From Nematopogon swammerdamellus (lineage: Eukaryota > Arthropoda > Insecta > Lepidoptera > Adelidae), in contig OX336343.1 of NCBI GenBank assembly GCA_946902875.1, positions 1,154,754 through 1,218,753 of the forward strand: a stretch of 64,000 nt of DNA. Direction: 5' to 3'. The notes under the pieces are model-generated. The model saw nothing but the letters and a program-made list of their open reading frames with translations, made no database searches and was not told the origin of the DNA. The translations under genes and the position numbers were made by a program. This document shows, piece after piece, positions 29,531 through 39,999 of this stretch (position 1 is the first letter of the stretch; each line of letters opens with the position of its first letter).

Positions 29531-29599
29531 AAGCTTAGGCGCACCTCAACGGCATGGGGAGAGATGCAGTGGGATGCTTTTATGTACCGGACACTAACC

Positions 29600-30560
29600 G
29601 CGGTATGCATTGATATCTATTTTATAGCTTGGCCCATCCCATATATCACTCCCGAACAAATATGTTCTCGACGAGAACCGCATATAATGCAGATTTCACG
29701 GACAGCCGCTTCATACGGCGTGTGCGGCGCGTGTTGAACGCACGCATGTCTGTATCGAGTCGGTGACGCGTGTGTGCAGCATGCCCGGTTGCTGTTATAA
29801 AGAGTGACAGTGACAAACGTTGTTGTTTGTTTCGCCTGAGCATGTTACGGTGTGTTAAGAAGCCATGCTGTCGCGGATAGGATCGTGTGACGGTGCGGTG
29901 GTATCGCGTTCTCGTTCTCGCTTGCCTGCTGGTGATGGGAGTGGGCGGAAAGACGGCAAAAGCGCCGCATGACGTCTTTCTCGCTCGTTCTTGTCATCTG
30001 TGGGCGGGTGGGGGCGAGCGCGCGATAGTATCGTCGTAGGGGTCGTGTCACGTATCGCAATACTGCGTGTGTGTGCACGCACACTTGTACCGACGTCTAG
30101 CACAGGTTGCATCGTACGACGTTCGATCTATAAAATTGATGTCGATGGCGGTATGAATGTTTCGTGATCTCCTGCAATCTGTCAGTCGCATGCCCGGACA
30201 TCGTTGTCGTGTCAACGCTACGCCCGGCCTCCGCCGCGCGCCGCGCCGCGCCGCCGCCGCCGCCGGGGTGCGCGCTTTCGTCGTCGGCGCGTCGCGCGCG
30301 AGCCTCGCGTTCTCCAGTAATTGCCGCAGTCTGAAGTCTCCGTCGGCAGGGGAGGGAGGCACGGCGCGCGCGGCTGCGGGCGGCGGCGGCGGCGGCGGCG
30401 CCGCGGTATTCGTAACAGATTGGGCGATAGTGCCGCTGTTGGATAACTGCATTGTTTGTGGAGATGTAGGCCAGCGGGCGTAATGACGTCGTCGGTCGTC
30501 GCGACATCTTGCGATCTGGAACTCTGCCTGCCTTCGCTATTTCCAATCACAGTCAAGTTA
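29600..30560 (-). promoter_or_regulatory. GC-rich island, possible promoter or first exon
   Basis: From about 29850 GC rises, peaking at 30220-30420 with CCGCCGCCGCCG and GGCGGCGGCGGC runs and many CpGs. Minus-strand frames are long but compositional (poly-Pro, poly-Ala, Arg-rich). One segment, DGDFRLRQLLENARLARDAP near 30300-30360 on the minus strand, is less biased and could be coding. A fragment of repeat F lies at 30446-30486. I cannot define an exon. Confidence 0.3.
30446..30486 (+). repeat. Repeat F fragment
   Basis: CTGCATTGTTTGTGGAGATG and TAGGCCAGCGGGCGTAATGA match 36382-36422 with few changes. Confidence 0.7.
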
Positions 30561-30900
30561 GCAATGATTGAACATACTTTATTGCTGCAAGAAACATTAG
30601 ACAGTAATGAGCACATTAGAACATTTACATGAGGTGCAAAGGCGGGCTTATTCCTTATAGAGATTTCTTACAGTCAACCTATAGATGTTTGAGAGTCGAT
30701 ATAGTGAAATGTAAGTAGGTAGTTAGAAAAAGTTTTGAGTGTGAGAATTGGAGATAAAATTATAAAAACAACCCTGCGAAGTTTCTTGCCGGCCCGTCTT
30801 CGTGTGTGTAATCGAACCGGATTCTAAAAAAGAAAATATGACAAATTCTAGTGCAGTGTACTACCATACGAATGCTTAAGAAATAATAAAGAAACAATAT
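30561..30900 (-). repeat. LINE 3' ends (S type, then N-like), reverse
   Basis: ACTTTATTGCTGCAAG and GGTGCAAAGGCGGGCTTATT match the S tail seen at 14320 and 59700. 30770-30895 with CCCTGCGAAGTTTCTTGCCG matches the 3' UTR at 4165-4275 in the same plus-strand reading. Confidence 0.6.
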
Positions 30901-31690
30901 TTATTTATTTATTTATTTATTTTAAAAAACACAGAGTACATACATAGCATTGGCATCCTGCACTAGATAAATCTGTCTTGCAGGAGTGCATTCTTTAACA
31001 AATTATAATAATATACATTAGTTCCAAAAATCATAAACATGCGCTCATTAAAATTATCATGCAATTAGTTATTATATTAAAAGATAATGGAACACAAACA
31101 ATTTATAAAATGAATAGGTAATGATTATTTCCATCTGATATAAAAAAAAATACATTTTAAAAATATTTTTATATAACTACGTAAATTTCTTAAATTCTAA
31201 ATTTAAAATCTAAACATTGTGTAATCATTACAAATACATACAGTACAGTTGTGTAGAATTATTAAAATAAAAATAATAATAAAAACAATCAATTTAAAAT
31301 TTGATAATAAATAAATAAAAAATGTCACGAACAATTGTAATTTGATTTTAAATTAATTCATTGCAGAAATATAAAATGAATAAAAAATAATAATTTAATA
31401 ATTTAACGAGAGCCGCCATTCTTCTCGCACCACTACACGCACACCCTACCACCCAGCTCCACGCCGTCGGTGCATTTCATCGACGACTAAGATGGAGTGT
31501 TGACGTCGGCCGAGCCACAAGAACTACGGTGAGGGCGGCGTCCACCACCGGCCAGCTTGGGGCCATCGGGACCTCGCGTCCCGTCTAGTGCCCCCGCTAC
31601 CGGTGGTGTAGTGCACCCATGAGGCGACGCGCGCGCGAAGATGACGACGTTTAACAGACCTGCGCGACGACGCACAAAGGTCACTTTTGC
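30901..31690 (-). mobile_element. LINE 3' region, reverse, AT-rich UTR plus coding tail
   Basis: ATTTATTTATTTATTT starts the element. GCATCCTGCACTAGATAAAT parallels TCTCCTACACTAGAAAATTT at 58032, another LINE tail. 31410-31690 is GC-rich and resembles the coding end of a LINE, but no clean frame or motif can be read. Confidence 0.45.
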
Positions 31691-31754
31691 AATTCTATGC
31701 GCTTAAAATTACTTATTATGTGAAAAAAATTCAATTTGGTGTTTATGCTTATTT

Positions 31755-31947
31755 TTAGGGTTCCGTAGTCAACAAGGAACCCTTATAGTTTCGCCATGTC
31801 CGTCCGTCCGTCTGTCCGCGGCTTAGCTCAGAGACCCTTAGTACTAGAAACTTGTAAGTTAGTATGGGAATACATATAAAGTGGTAAAATAAAAATTTTG
31901 AAATAATTTTTTTTTAGGATACCTCCCCTACACGTACAGTGGGGTTG
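31755..31947 (-). repeat. Repeat M fragment
   Basis: AGGGTTCCGTAGTCAACAAG, CTTATAGTTTCGCC and AGCTCAGAGACCCTTAGTAC are the inverse of the right part of the copy at 35085-35730. Confidence 0.7.
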
Positions 31948-32140
31948 AATTTTTTCAACCCGGACGGGATAAGCCCTACCACCTAGTAAGGTAAGAAGGG
32001 AAGGGACCTACAGTTTTACGTGGAATCCGAACCACGGTGAGCCTCCAACGGTCGAGCGTTCGCTCATCCAAGTACTGACCGCGCTCAGGCTTGCTTAACA
32101 ACAGTCGACCGACCCCACCACGGAGCTACCGAGGCTGACA
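31948..32140 (-). mobile_element. SINE family A, body and head
   Basis: CACCTAGTAAGGTAAGAAGG through CCACGGAGCTACCGAGGCTG. The head retains the A-box-like and 5S-like parts. The tail is lost. Confidence 0.88.
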
Positions 32141-32224
32141 AACATGTTACATTACATTGACCAACATTACATGTTATAGGACTTTTTGAGAAATCTTGCA
32201 ATAAAACAAAAGTTTTAGTGAAAA

Positions 32225-32230
32225 TTTATT
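32225..32230 (-). terminator. Polyadenylation signal of the 95-aa gene
   Basis: TTTATT on the plus strand is AATAAA on the minus strand, about 65 bp downstream of the stop codon of the two-exon gene. Confidence 0.5.
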
Positions 32231-32292
32231 TCTATAAAAAACTAACAGAATTCCAACTTAATTAGACATTATATACATAAATATAACAAAAT

Positions 32293-32834
32293 TTAACATA
32301 AATAAAAATTTAACATAACTTTATTTAACGTTGCGATAAAAATCTGTCCATTGATCGGTTGTGCTTTTTCCATTTGCGTAGTAGCTGTACACAAACAATT
32401 ACCGATTATTTTACGTACGGATGCGCTTAACGTCTCACCATAATTACGTAAATCGCTATTTTCCATCACATACGTAAGTAATGCATCAGTCTTTCGCACA
32501 CTGTCTTCTTCACTCCGCCAAACTGTGAACAACTCACTTCGTATGATGCCTCCCGCCATTTCTGAAAAAAAAAAATTATAAAATACAGAGGCAAGTTGGG
32601 GCAGCCGATGTTAACACTTCTGTGTAGCTAAGTAACGACTCTAAATAATAATAATAACTTCTAGATCAATCATCAACAAGCATAATAGTTCTGGTCCAGT
32701 AAACGAAAAAATATAAACATTTTTCGCATTAAAATTATTGTTGTTTTGAAATCCTTGTATGCGGCCCAACTTACAAATATTGAACACAATTAATACGTAA
32801 AGTTATTGTACATACCTATGCGTGTCGGTTCCAT
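32293..32834 (-). CDS. Two-exon gene for a 95-residue protein, function unknown
   Basis: Exon 1 coding part is 32816-32834, beginning ATG and ending ACACGCATAG before a GTATGT donor (32815 downward). The 254-bp intron ends in a T-rich tract and CAG (32562-32564). Exon 2 runs 32561-32293 to a TAA stop. The join is in frame: MEPTRIEMAGG, then IIRSELFTVWRSEEDSVRKT and, further on, NYGETLSASVRKIIGNCLC, ending LNKVMLNFYLC. If exon 1 is ignored, the Met at 32559 gives 88 residues. The protein is mixed charged and hydrophobic, with no signal peptide, no clear membrane span and no motif I recognise. Splice sites, poly(A) signal and unbiased codon use make it the most gene-like locus here. Upstream, 32850-33000 is probably the 5' UTR and promoter. 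Confidence 0.7.
32562..32815 (-). other. Intron of the 95-aa gene
   Basis: Donor GTATGT and acceptor TTTTTTTTTTTCAG on the minus strand, 254 bp, AT-rich. Confidence 0.65.
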
Positions 32835-32849
32835 AGTAACTCGTAAATA

Positions 32850-33069
32850 TTTTAGAAAAAAAAACAGCTTGCACACTCTTTGAAGTTTCGCCGCCAACTG
32901 GCTGACTCGTTTCATGTGATCGCGAGCGCAACCAAGATATACTTCTCGCTCATTCCCCTGCATACGTGCGCACGTATAATCTGTTCCGAGTATGGGTTAA
33001 GGTTACACATCTATCTAGGTATTTAAATAAAATAGTTGTATCGAAAAACTAATCATTACATTTTTATAC
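32850..33069 (-). promoter_or_regulatory. Probable 5' UTR and promoter of the 95-aa gene
   Basis: Located directly upstream of the exon 1 ATG on the minus strand, with GCGCACGTATGCAGGGG and TTGGTTGCGCTCGCGATC. No TATA box is evident. Confidence 0.35.
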
Positions 33070-33650
33070 CTATTGCTCGTGTGGATCGGTCAAAAGGCCT
33101 CCGTGCGACGTCGCCGTGCAGTCCGGCGGATACGGAGGTCTCCGAGATGGGGGTGGTGGTGGCCTACGTGTCTAGTACCACCACCTATCGCTCGTAGCTT
33201 GCCTCGCGTCGTCCCGGAGAGCTCCGTAGCCACGGCCTGCACCCGCCGGCGTGCTTGGAGGCTTGTCTCCCGCCGCCGGCGGTATTACCGTATTTAATTT
33301 TTATATTAATTTTGTGTATTTTTATTACTTTTTTGTATAATATATATAAAATTAATGTAAAATTTTCTATATGTGAAATAAAGAATATAGAATACGTATT
33401 GTCTAGTACCACCACCTATCGCTCGTAGCTTGCCTCACGTCGTCTCGGAGAGCTCCGTAACCACGGCCTGCACCCGCCGGCGTGCTTGGAGGTTTTTCTC
33501 CCGCCGCCGGCGGTATGCCGTTTTTGTTTTTTACTGTTTATATTAATTTTGTATATTTTTAATATTTTTTATTATGTATAAAAAATTAATATAAATATTG
33601 TAACATAAAAATGTGAAAATAAAGGTATAAAACAAGAATACGTATTAATA
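33070..33650 (+). mobile_element. LINE 3' end in tandem duplicate
   Basis: TCTAGTACCACCACCTATCG begins at 33171 and again at 33402. Each unit runs through CGGAGAGCTCCGTA and GCCGCCGGCGGTAT, an AT-rich UTR and a poly(A)-signal-like AATAAAG to GAATACGTATT (33390 and 33637). The duplicated segment therefore includes the polyadenylation end. Confidence 0.75.
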
Positions 33651-33712
33651 ATACATGTAAGTTAAATAAAAGCCATACTTCTGTAAATAAATCAATACTA
33701 ATAATATATTTG

Positions 33713-34033
33713 TAAGGGATGGTCATGGAGTAAGTTACTTTGTTTTATGAGACTCTGCGTATGATACTAATACTAAATTGACGATTTTTAGAAATATTTT
33801 CTCTATGTATGTTCCTCCATAACTCTTAAACCGATCGTCTGAATTCAGTGAAACTTAGAAAAAGAACATTTAACTATACGGGACACAGGATAGGCTAAAT
33901 AAAATTCGTTCCGGTTAAGCTAAGATGTGGCTCTCTCTCATACAAACCGAATTGTTGCGCGCGCCGAAATAAAGGCACGGTAGCTGGCTTACTTACTAAT
34001 TTCACGCGAGCGAAGCCGCGGCCAAAAGCTAGT
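33713..34033 (+). mobile_element. Helitron-like element H, plus orientation
   Basis: It runs from TTGTAAGGGATGGTCATGG to the stem GCGAGCGAAGCCGCGG and AAAAGCTAG at 34031-34033. Inverse of the copy at 28803. Confidence 0.7.
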
Positions 34034-34819
34034 TATGAGATTGTTTGGACTACGAAGTCACGCCACTTCGCACTGGCGACACATGTTTTACTAGAAGTTA
34101 GAGCTGGCAACAGCTTCTCTCAGCTCTCTTCTCCGTGGTCCGCCGGCGCGTCTGTTTACCTACAGCCTACAGCGGAAAGAAGAAAGACCGCGCAAAACCA
34201 ATAAGAGAGAGCCAACCCGGCCCGGCTGGCCGGCGACAACAGAAATCCGTTACTTGGCTGATTATGATCGATCAGTGATGATAAGCTAGTGAATGATGCG
34301 GTGTGGTCTGCGCGACCGCACTGCGCACGAAGCGCAGTCAAGAGTACCGCAGCGCGGCGCGGACGACACAGCTGCACCGCTGCTTAGCCTAGTTTTGACA
34401 TTGGAAATGTCTTTTCGTTCGCTCCAGTGTAGGCTCCGATTTCACGAAAAAGTGCGATCCCCTTATATCTCGGAGAGTTGTGAAGATATGATATTGATAC
34501 GGCTCAATAGATGTGTATTCATGAGAGCTGTAAGGTGCAAAAATAATTATTCGAGAAAGTCAAAAACGAAAAAAGTTATGGCCGAAATAGTGAAAAAAAA
34601 AACTATTTTTTCCGAATTTTTTATTTTGGAAAAATAAAAAATTTGAGAAAAGCTCCTCTGGACAATTTAGTCAGCTACAATTTGAGCCAAAGACGGGTTA
34701 AGGGTTTGCCCTGTAGCCTAACCTTTTTGAAACAAGTCAAAAAGTCAGAACGACATTTTTTTTCGAATTCCGTAGATTCATTTCCAATGTGCTCGATAGT
34801 CGTGTGAGGCACGAAATCT
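34034..34819. other. Unassigned, moderately GC-rich
   Basis: Contains CGCGACCGCACTGCGCACGA near 34311 and AGCTCTCTTCTCCGTGG near 34123. Two overlapping frames (34156-34377 minus, 34293-34637 plus) lack recognisable motifs and splice signals. Confidence 0.3.
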
Positions 34820-34824
34820 GTGAA

Positions 34825-35005
34825 TTTTTTTTTATGGAAACTGACACGGTTGGCTACATCACCAACTGCATATCCGTGATGTCAGCCCATAACACCCTGG
34901 CGAACTAGGTGCCATGTGAGTGCTTCCCTTCTTCAAGTGGGAAAGTCAGCCGCCCGATGCGAAAATAGATGACTGATTCACAAGTAACAGACGCCGGCAA
35001 GCACG
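34825..35005 (-). mobile_element. Chimeric SINE: family A tail with repeat F head
   Basis: GAAACTGACACGGTTGGC through AGTGCTTCCCTTCTTCAAGT, then CGATGCGAAAATAGATGACT and ATTCACAAG from F. The same junction occurs in the plus-strand copy at 36375-36530. Confidence 0.82.
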
Positions 35006-35084
35006 TAATCCTAAGGTGTAGATGGGATAAACCAGATACACCATCAGAATTTAATAATAAAATTAATATTCAATAGATAAAAAA

Positions 35085-35730
35085 GTGCGTGTCGGGCGGG
35101 CCACGCGCAGTGTAGGGTTCCGTAGTTGCGGAACCCTCTCAAAATAAATTATTTGATTATTTGTATAATTTTGTAGGGGAAATAAATGAATGTTAATTTG
35201 AAAAAGTTCTTCAACAGTGAAATGATGCCTGTAGTCCGTACATTTTATAAGTTGGTCGACTATTACTCGTCAACCTGTACAGCCTACTTAGCTGTGATAG
35301 TTTTCCTTTTAATTTCGATATATATACTACTGCTGTGAATTTTTTCACATATCTAATAACAACCGTTTAGCTGGCAGGGCGTGGGGACACTTGACTCTAA
35401 CAAAAATTTGCACTTAAAAGCTTAATAATTCGCAAACGGATACCTAAATCGAAAAGTGCTTTTCACAAACCCGCAAGAACTATCCAACGACATCCGCACG
35501 ATGGGGTAGACGTGAAAAAAAAAATCATCCCCACTTTACGTGTAGGGGAGGTACCATAAAAAAAATTATTTCAAATTTTTTATTTTACCACTTTGTCGGC
35601 GTTATTAATATGTATACCCATACCAACTTACAACTTTCTAGTACTAAGGGTCTCTGAGCTAAGCCGCGGACAGACGGACGGACATAGCGAAACTATAAGG
35701 GTTCCTTGTTGATTACGGAACCCTAAAAAT
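35085..35730 (+). mobile_element. Repeat M, near full length
   Basis: It begins GTGCGTGTCGGGCGGGCC with AGGGTTCCGTAGTTGCGG, and ends TAAGGGTTCCTTGTTGATTA and CGGAACCCTAAAAAT. GGTTCCGTAG and CGGAACCCT give short inverted ends. No coding frame; probably a non-autonomous DNA element. Confidence 0.6.
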
Positions 35731-35744
35731 TAATAATTTGTACC

Positions 35745-36070
35745 GTGTGGGGCCGGTACATAAAAAGAATAGCCCCACTGCATCTCTCCCCGTGATCGTT
35801 TTAAGAGGCGACTAAAATAAAAGGGACAAGGTGCCGTGCTAAAGGGCGACAGGCTAGCCAACTCTCTTACCTTGGCACGGTCCTTCCACCGAGTCATGCA
35901 GGAGGGCCTTCGTGCCTCGCTTGCTGCCTTGTAGTTATCATGTCCTAATACATTGCTAAACGTGGTGGTCAGTGTTGTGCTGTAATTTACAAGATTACCT
36001 GCAGCGCAATACCAACTACTCTGCTTACCCCGATTGTCGGGATACAGCGTGTGGTATGTATGTATGTAAT
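35745..36070 (+). repeat. Repeat E, full length
   Basis: The head hairpin GTACCGTGTGGGGCCGGTAC is followed by ATAGCCCCACTGCATCTCTC. The copy ends ACAGCGTGTGGTATGTATG. Confidence 0.85.
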
Positions 36071-36374
36071 ATTAATACATATACCTAATGAAGAAAATAA
36101 TTAACAGATAACCTAATAATAACATGTCAATATAATAATATGCTAAATGTACGAAACTCTATATCTTTATTGTATTTCTGCACAACTGCACAATACATAT
36201 TTTAATTTGTTAATTCGGTCTTTATTTTTAGTTTTGCATCGATATATCGGCGTGACCACCGTTTCGCATCCCTATCGAAAGTGATGTTTATTGCCGAAGT
36301 GTCAGGAGGAAATCATTTTAGTAGGTATAGTCATTATCATATCTTTGATGCTAAACAGCTAGCGCCGATGCGGT
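36071..36374. other. Unassigned AT-rich
   Basis: No gene or repeat family is recognised. Confidence 0.35.
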
Positions 36375-36530
36375 GCATAGCTGCATTGTTTGTGCAGATG
36401 TAGGCCAGCGGGCGTAGTGACTTGTGAATCAGTCATCTATTTTCGCATCTGGGCGGACGACTTTCCCACTTGAAGAAGGGAAGCACTGAAATTGGCACCT
36501 ACTTAGTTCACCAGGGTGATAGATATGCCA
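36375..36530 (+). mobile_element. Chimeric SINE: repeat F head with family A tail
   Basis: GCATTGTTTGTGCAGATGTA, GAATCAGTCATCTATTTTCG, then CCACTTGAAGAAGGGAAGCA and the A tail GGCACCTACTTAGTTCACC. The reciprocal of the 34825 copy. Confidence 0.8.
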
Positions 36531-36562
36531 ATGACCGTTAAATTAGGGACTGCCGAAATCAC

Positions 36563-36828
36563 TAAGAGTGTGGGAAGACCACCCGCCAGGTGGGACAACA
36601 TCAAGTACGTCGGCGGAAAGCAGTGGTTCCGTACCGCTGAAAGCCGGGAGGACTGGAGGAAAAATTTGAGAGGCATATGAAAGCTGAGTTGGTTCCTTTT
36701 TTTCTCCTTTGGGTTTCTGTTATCGTTTTTTCTTGTTTTCGTTTTATACGTACCTATAGGAGAAATATTTTTTTTTTCATTTCATTTCATATGTCCAGCA
36801 GTGAACGTATAAACACTAACTGGCTGAC
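36563..36828 (+). pseudogene. RTE-type LINE C-terminus, split by an insertion
   Basis: GTGTGGGAAGACCACCCGCC encodes the S-V-G-R-P-P block also present at 37540. After GGCATATG the sequence is interrupted by about 110 bp of T-rich DNA and resumes at CATATGTCCAGCAGTGAACG. CATATG flanks the insert. Inactive. Confidence 0.78.
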
Positions 36829-37360
36829 GAAATCATCAAGTCCGACTTAGCTAGTTAGTAGCTGCGTAGTAGTGGCGACGACGACGACGCGACGCTGCAT
36901 TCGACCTACCAACGTAATGTCATTTGCGTTTCTCCAACGAAGCGGATTAATGAATTTTACGCAAGTTAAATAACTAACCAGTGAACTAATGACTCATTCT
37001 AGACGCGTGGGAACCATCCGCCCATTGTTACGCCGCGTCCCTCACTCTTGTCTTGACAGACAATGCGTTGGGCGGCGGAGGCGGCGCGGCGCGGTGCGAC
37101 GCGTCAGCCGTGAATATTCTTTTTACAAAATTCCTAACGACTTTTCTTCTTTGAAAGTCTGCTTTGACGGCGTTGGCAATGAATTTGAAGAGTATTTGAA
37201 TACCCAGGTCAAAGTGAGTAGAGTCGAGGTCATAGCAGAGATGCCGCGACGGCGGTGTCACCCTATTTCCGAGCCTATTTCGCTGCGCGGAAAGTAAAAT
37301 AAGTCGACTGGGCGCGATAGTTCGACACTGCCTCAGTATACACAATATATTCACATAGGT
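36829..37360 (+). other. Balanced-composition block with a candidate exon
   Basis: A plus-strand frame reads YSFYKIPNDFSSLKVCFDGV and GNEFEEYLNTQVK, ending at a GTGAGT donor (37214). Upstream in the same frame the sequence is Arg-rich and less convincing. I cannot name a domain and no acceptor is obvious, so this may be a first exon or a chance frame. Confidence 0.28.
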
Positions 37361-37378
37361 ACCCTCAGACATGGTGAT

Positions 37379-37703
37379 ATGGTGCGTAACGAGGCAATCC
37401 GCCGACGCACCAAAGTAGTCGATATTGGACACCGGGTGGCTAAGCTCAAGTGGCAGTGGGCTGGGCACGTTAGCCGAAGAGACGATGACCGTTGGAGTAA
37501 CCGTGTCCTACACTGGCGGCCGTGGACAGGAAAACGGAGTGTGGGAAGACCACCCGCCAGGTGGGACGACGACATCAAGTACGCCGTCGGAAATCAGTGG
37601 TTCCGTATCGCTGAAGGCCGGGAGGACTGGAGGAAAATTGGAGAGGCGTATGCCCAGCAGTGGACGCTTACACGCTGACTGACTGACTGACTGACTGACT
37701 GAC
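37379..37703 (+). pseudogene. RTE-type LINE C-terminus with CTGA tail
   Basis: The open frame 37379-37678 encodes HRVAKLKWQWAGHVSRRDD, GKRSVGRPPARWDDDIKYA and GEAYAQQWTLTR, the closing block of RTE-clade endonuclease-reverse transcriptases. It is followed at once by a CTGACTGACTGA tail (37674-37702). Only the last 100 residues exist, so it is a 5'-truncated copy, well preserved. Confidence 0.85.
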
Positions 37704-37751
37704 CCTCAGACAGTAACCTTCCCTACAATAGAGAGAACAAAAAAAACCTGT

Positions 37752-37955
37752 TAAGTCCTTCCTAAATCTACCCTCTCTTTCTAACATTGGCCGTTTTTCA
37801 TACATTTTATTTTATTATGAAGAAATTATACAACTTATAAAAAAATCCCCTGGGAGAAACATGCATGATAAAATTATTAATGTTTTTCAATAAATAAATT
37901 TGGTACTCCACATATAATAATTGTAAAAAAAAAACTAAGTTTATTAAGTTTAGGT
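37752..37955 (+). mobile_element. Left half of the TTAA foldback MITE
   Basis: AAGTCCTTCCTAAATCTACC through GGGAGAAACATGCATGATAA match 13607-13870. The right arm is absent. Confidence 0.8.
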
Positions 37956-38213
37956 TTTTTTTAAAATTAGGTCTAGGGTTTATTAATTTCCTAATAAACT
38001 TGCTCGATTCTGCTCAAATTCACCATTACACGATCCAGCACAGTTGCTGCATGCCAAACCGCCGCCGCCGTTGACGCACGCGTAACCGCGTTTACAAGTT
38101 CTATAGCTAACGCACCTGTTTAGTATGACAGGTATCGCATAGTGGAATGCAACATAGCAGGCAGCGTAAATACACTACAGCAACAGGGTAATTAAACCTT
38201 GTCTTATAGACAT
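37956..38213. other. Unassigned
   Basis: Includes CCGCCGCCGCCGTTGACGC near 38062. No gene. Confidence 0.35.
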
Positions 38214-39557
38214 ACTAGCTGAGCCCGCGGCTCCGCTCGCGTGAAATTCGTATTTCAAAGAAGAAAGTAAGTAACTGAGGGCGAGGCCAAAGGCCGAGCT
38301 GCGTTCAGGAATACTATAAACCTTCTCGAAGAAAGTAAGTAACTAAGGGCGAGGCAGAAGGCCGAGCTGCGTTCAGGAAGACGATAAACTTTCTCGAAGA
38401 AAGTAAGTAACTGAGGGCGAGGCCGAAGGCCGAGCTACGTTCAGGAAGACGATAAACCTTCTCGAAGAAAGTAAGTAACAAAGGGCGAGGCCGAAGGCCG
38501 AGCTGCGTTCAGGGAGACGATAAACCTTCTCGAAGAAAGTAATTAACTGAGGGCGAGGCTGAAGGCCGAGCTGCGTTCAGGAAGACGATAAACCTTCTCG
38601 AAGAAAGTAAGTAACTGTAGGCGAGGCCGAAGGCCGAGCTGCGTTCAGGAAGACTATAAACCTTCTCGAAGAAAGTAAGTAACAAAAGGCGAGGCCGAAG
38701 GCCGAGCTGCGTTCAGGAAGACAATAAACCTTCTCGAAGAAAGTAAGTAACAAAGAGCGAGGCCGAAGGCCGAGCTGCGTTCAGGAAGACTATAAATCTT
38801 TTCAAAGAAAGTAAGTAACAAAGGGTGAGGCCGAAGGCCGAGCTGCGTTTAGGAAGACGACAAACTTTCTCGAAGAAAGTAAGTAACTGAGGGCGAGGCG
38901 AAGGCCGAGCTGCGTTCAGAAAGACTATAAACCTTCTCGAAGCAAGTAAGTAACAAAGGGCGAGGCCGAAGGCCGAGCTGCGCTCAAGAAGACGATAAAC
39001 CTTCTCGAATAAAGTAAGTAACTCAGGGCGAGGCTGAGGGTCGAGCTGCGTTCAGGAAGACTATAAACCTTCTCGGTGAAAGTAAGTATAAACTATGGGC
39101 GAGGCCGAAGGCCGAGCTGCGTTCAGGAAGACTATAAACCTTCTCGGTGAAAGTTAGTATAAACTATGGGTGAGGCCGGAGGCCGAGCTGCGTTCAGGAA
39201 GAGGATAAACCTTCTCGATGAAAGTAAGTAACTATGGGCGAGGCCGAAGGCCGAGCTGCGTTTAGGTAAACGATAAACCTTTTAAATAAATTAAGTAACG
39301 AACAGCGAGGCTTCAGGCTAAGCTGCATTCTGGAATACAATAAACCATCTCTATGAAAGTAAGTAATTTAAGGCGAGGCCAAAGGCCAAGCGGCATTAAG
39401 GCAAACGATAAACCTTCTCAAATAAAGTAAATAACTTAAAACTATGTTTAAAAATTCCGCTTTCTAGACTAGTAGGTACTCGTATATTGATTTGCATTTA
39501 AATCGGATTTGCTATTAAACCGAGTTTATCGCGAGCGAAGCCGCGGGCAAAAGCTTG
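38214..39557. repeat. 68-bp tandem array bounded by inverted Helitron-like ends
   Basis: About 17 units of GAAAGTAAGTAACTGAGGGC, GAGGCCGAAGGCCGAGCTGC and GTTCAGGAAGACGATAAACC with CTTCTC, decaying towards 39430. The left boundary is ACTAGCTGAGCCCGCGGCTC CGCTCGCG. The right boundary GCGAGCGAAGCCGCGGGCAA AAGCTTGT is its inverse. ATAGACAT before and ATGTCTAT after extend the inversion. Each unit holds GGCC-GAA-GGCC, a small stem-loop. Confidence 0.9.
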
Positions 39558-39999
39558 TATTGTATGTCTATATAGCATTAGCATAGCGATTTGCTAAAAC
39601 TTAACAAATCGCCGAGTTAGGTATGTACATAAAAAAAATAGGCTCAATCGTACGGTCAATAACGTGCGTGCGTGCGGGCGACTATATATGTATATATATA
39701 TGTATATCTACTCTTTATTCTATTCGCCTCTTCTACCAAAAGCATCTATCTACACCAACGCAATGCAACAGAACTGCTAACGCCATCTATTACGACCATT
39801 CAACACTAAATTCCCTTATACTATACTTTCTTTGATACTGCTCAACCCTAAGGCTATTTAACTTTATGGTGACCCTGAAGCACTACTCTTTACGTAGAGA
39901 TTAAATTATCCTCCCTTCCCCTCTCCCCGCGGACACCTCCCCCCTACCTCAACCCCCCTCTTCAAAGCCACCCCCAGTATGGATAAAATTATTTAAAAT
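39558..39999. other. Unassigned
   Basis: A TATATGTATATATATATG tract lies at 39684-39705 and a C-rich patch near 39910-39970. No gene. Confidence 0.35.

Noticed and set aside
30048..30616. Several long overlapping frames in the GC-rich block
   Set aside because: Stops are rare in GC-rich DNA and frames are open on both strands with Ala, Pro and Arg runs. No frame has supporting splice sites or domains, so only a promoter-like block is reported.
38214..39557. CRISPR array suggested by regularly spaced 68-bp units
   Set aside because: There are no unique spacers between conserved repeats; whole units are alike. The context is eukaryotic and transposon-rich.
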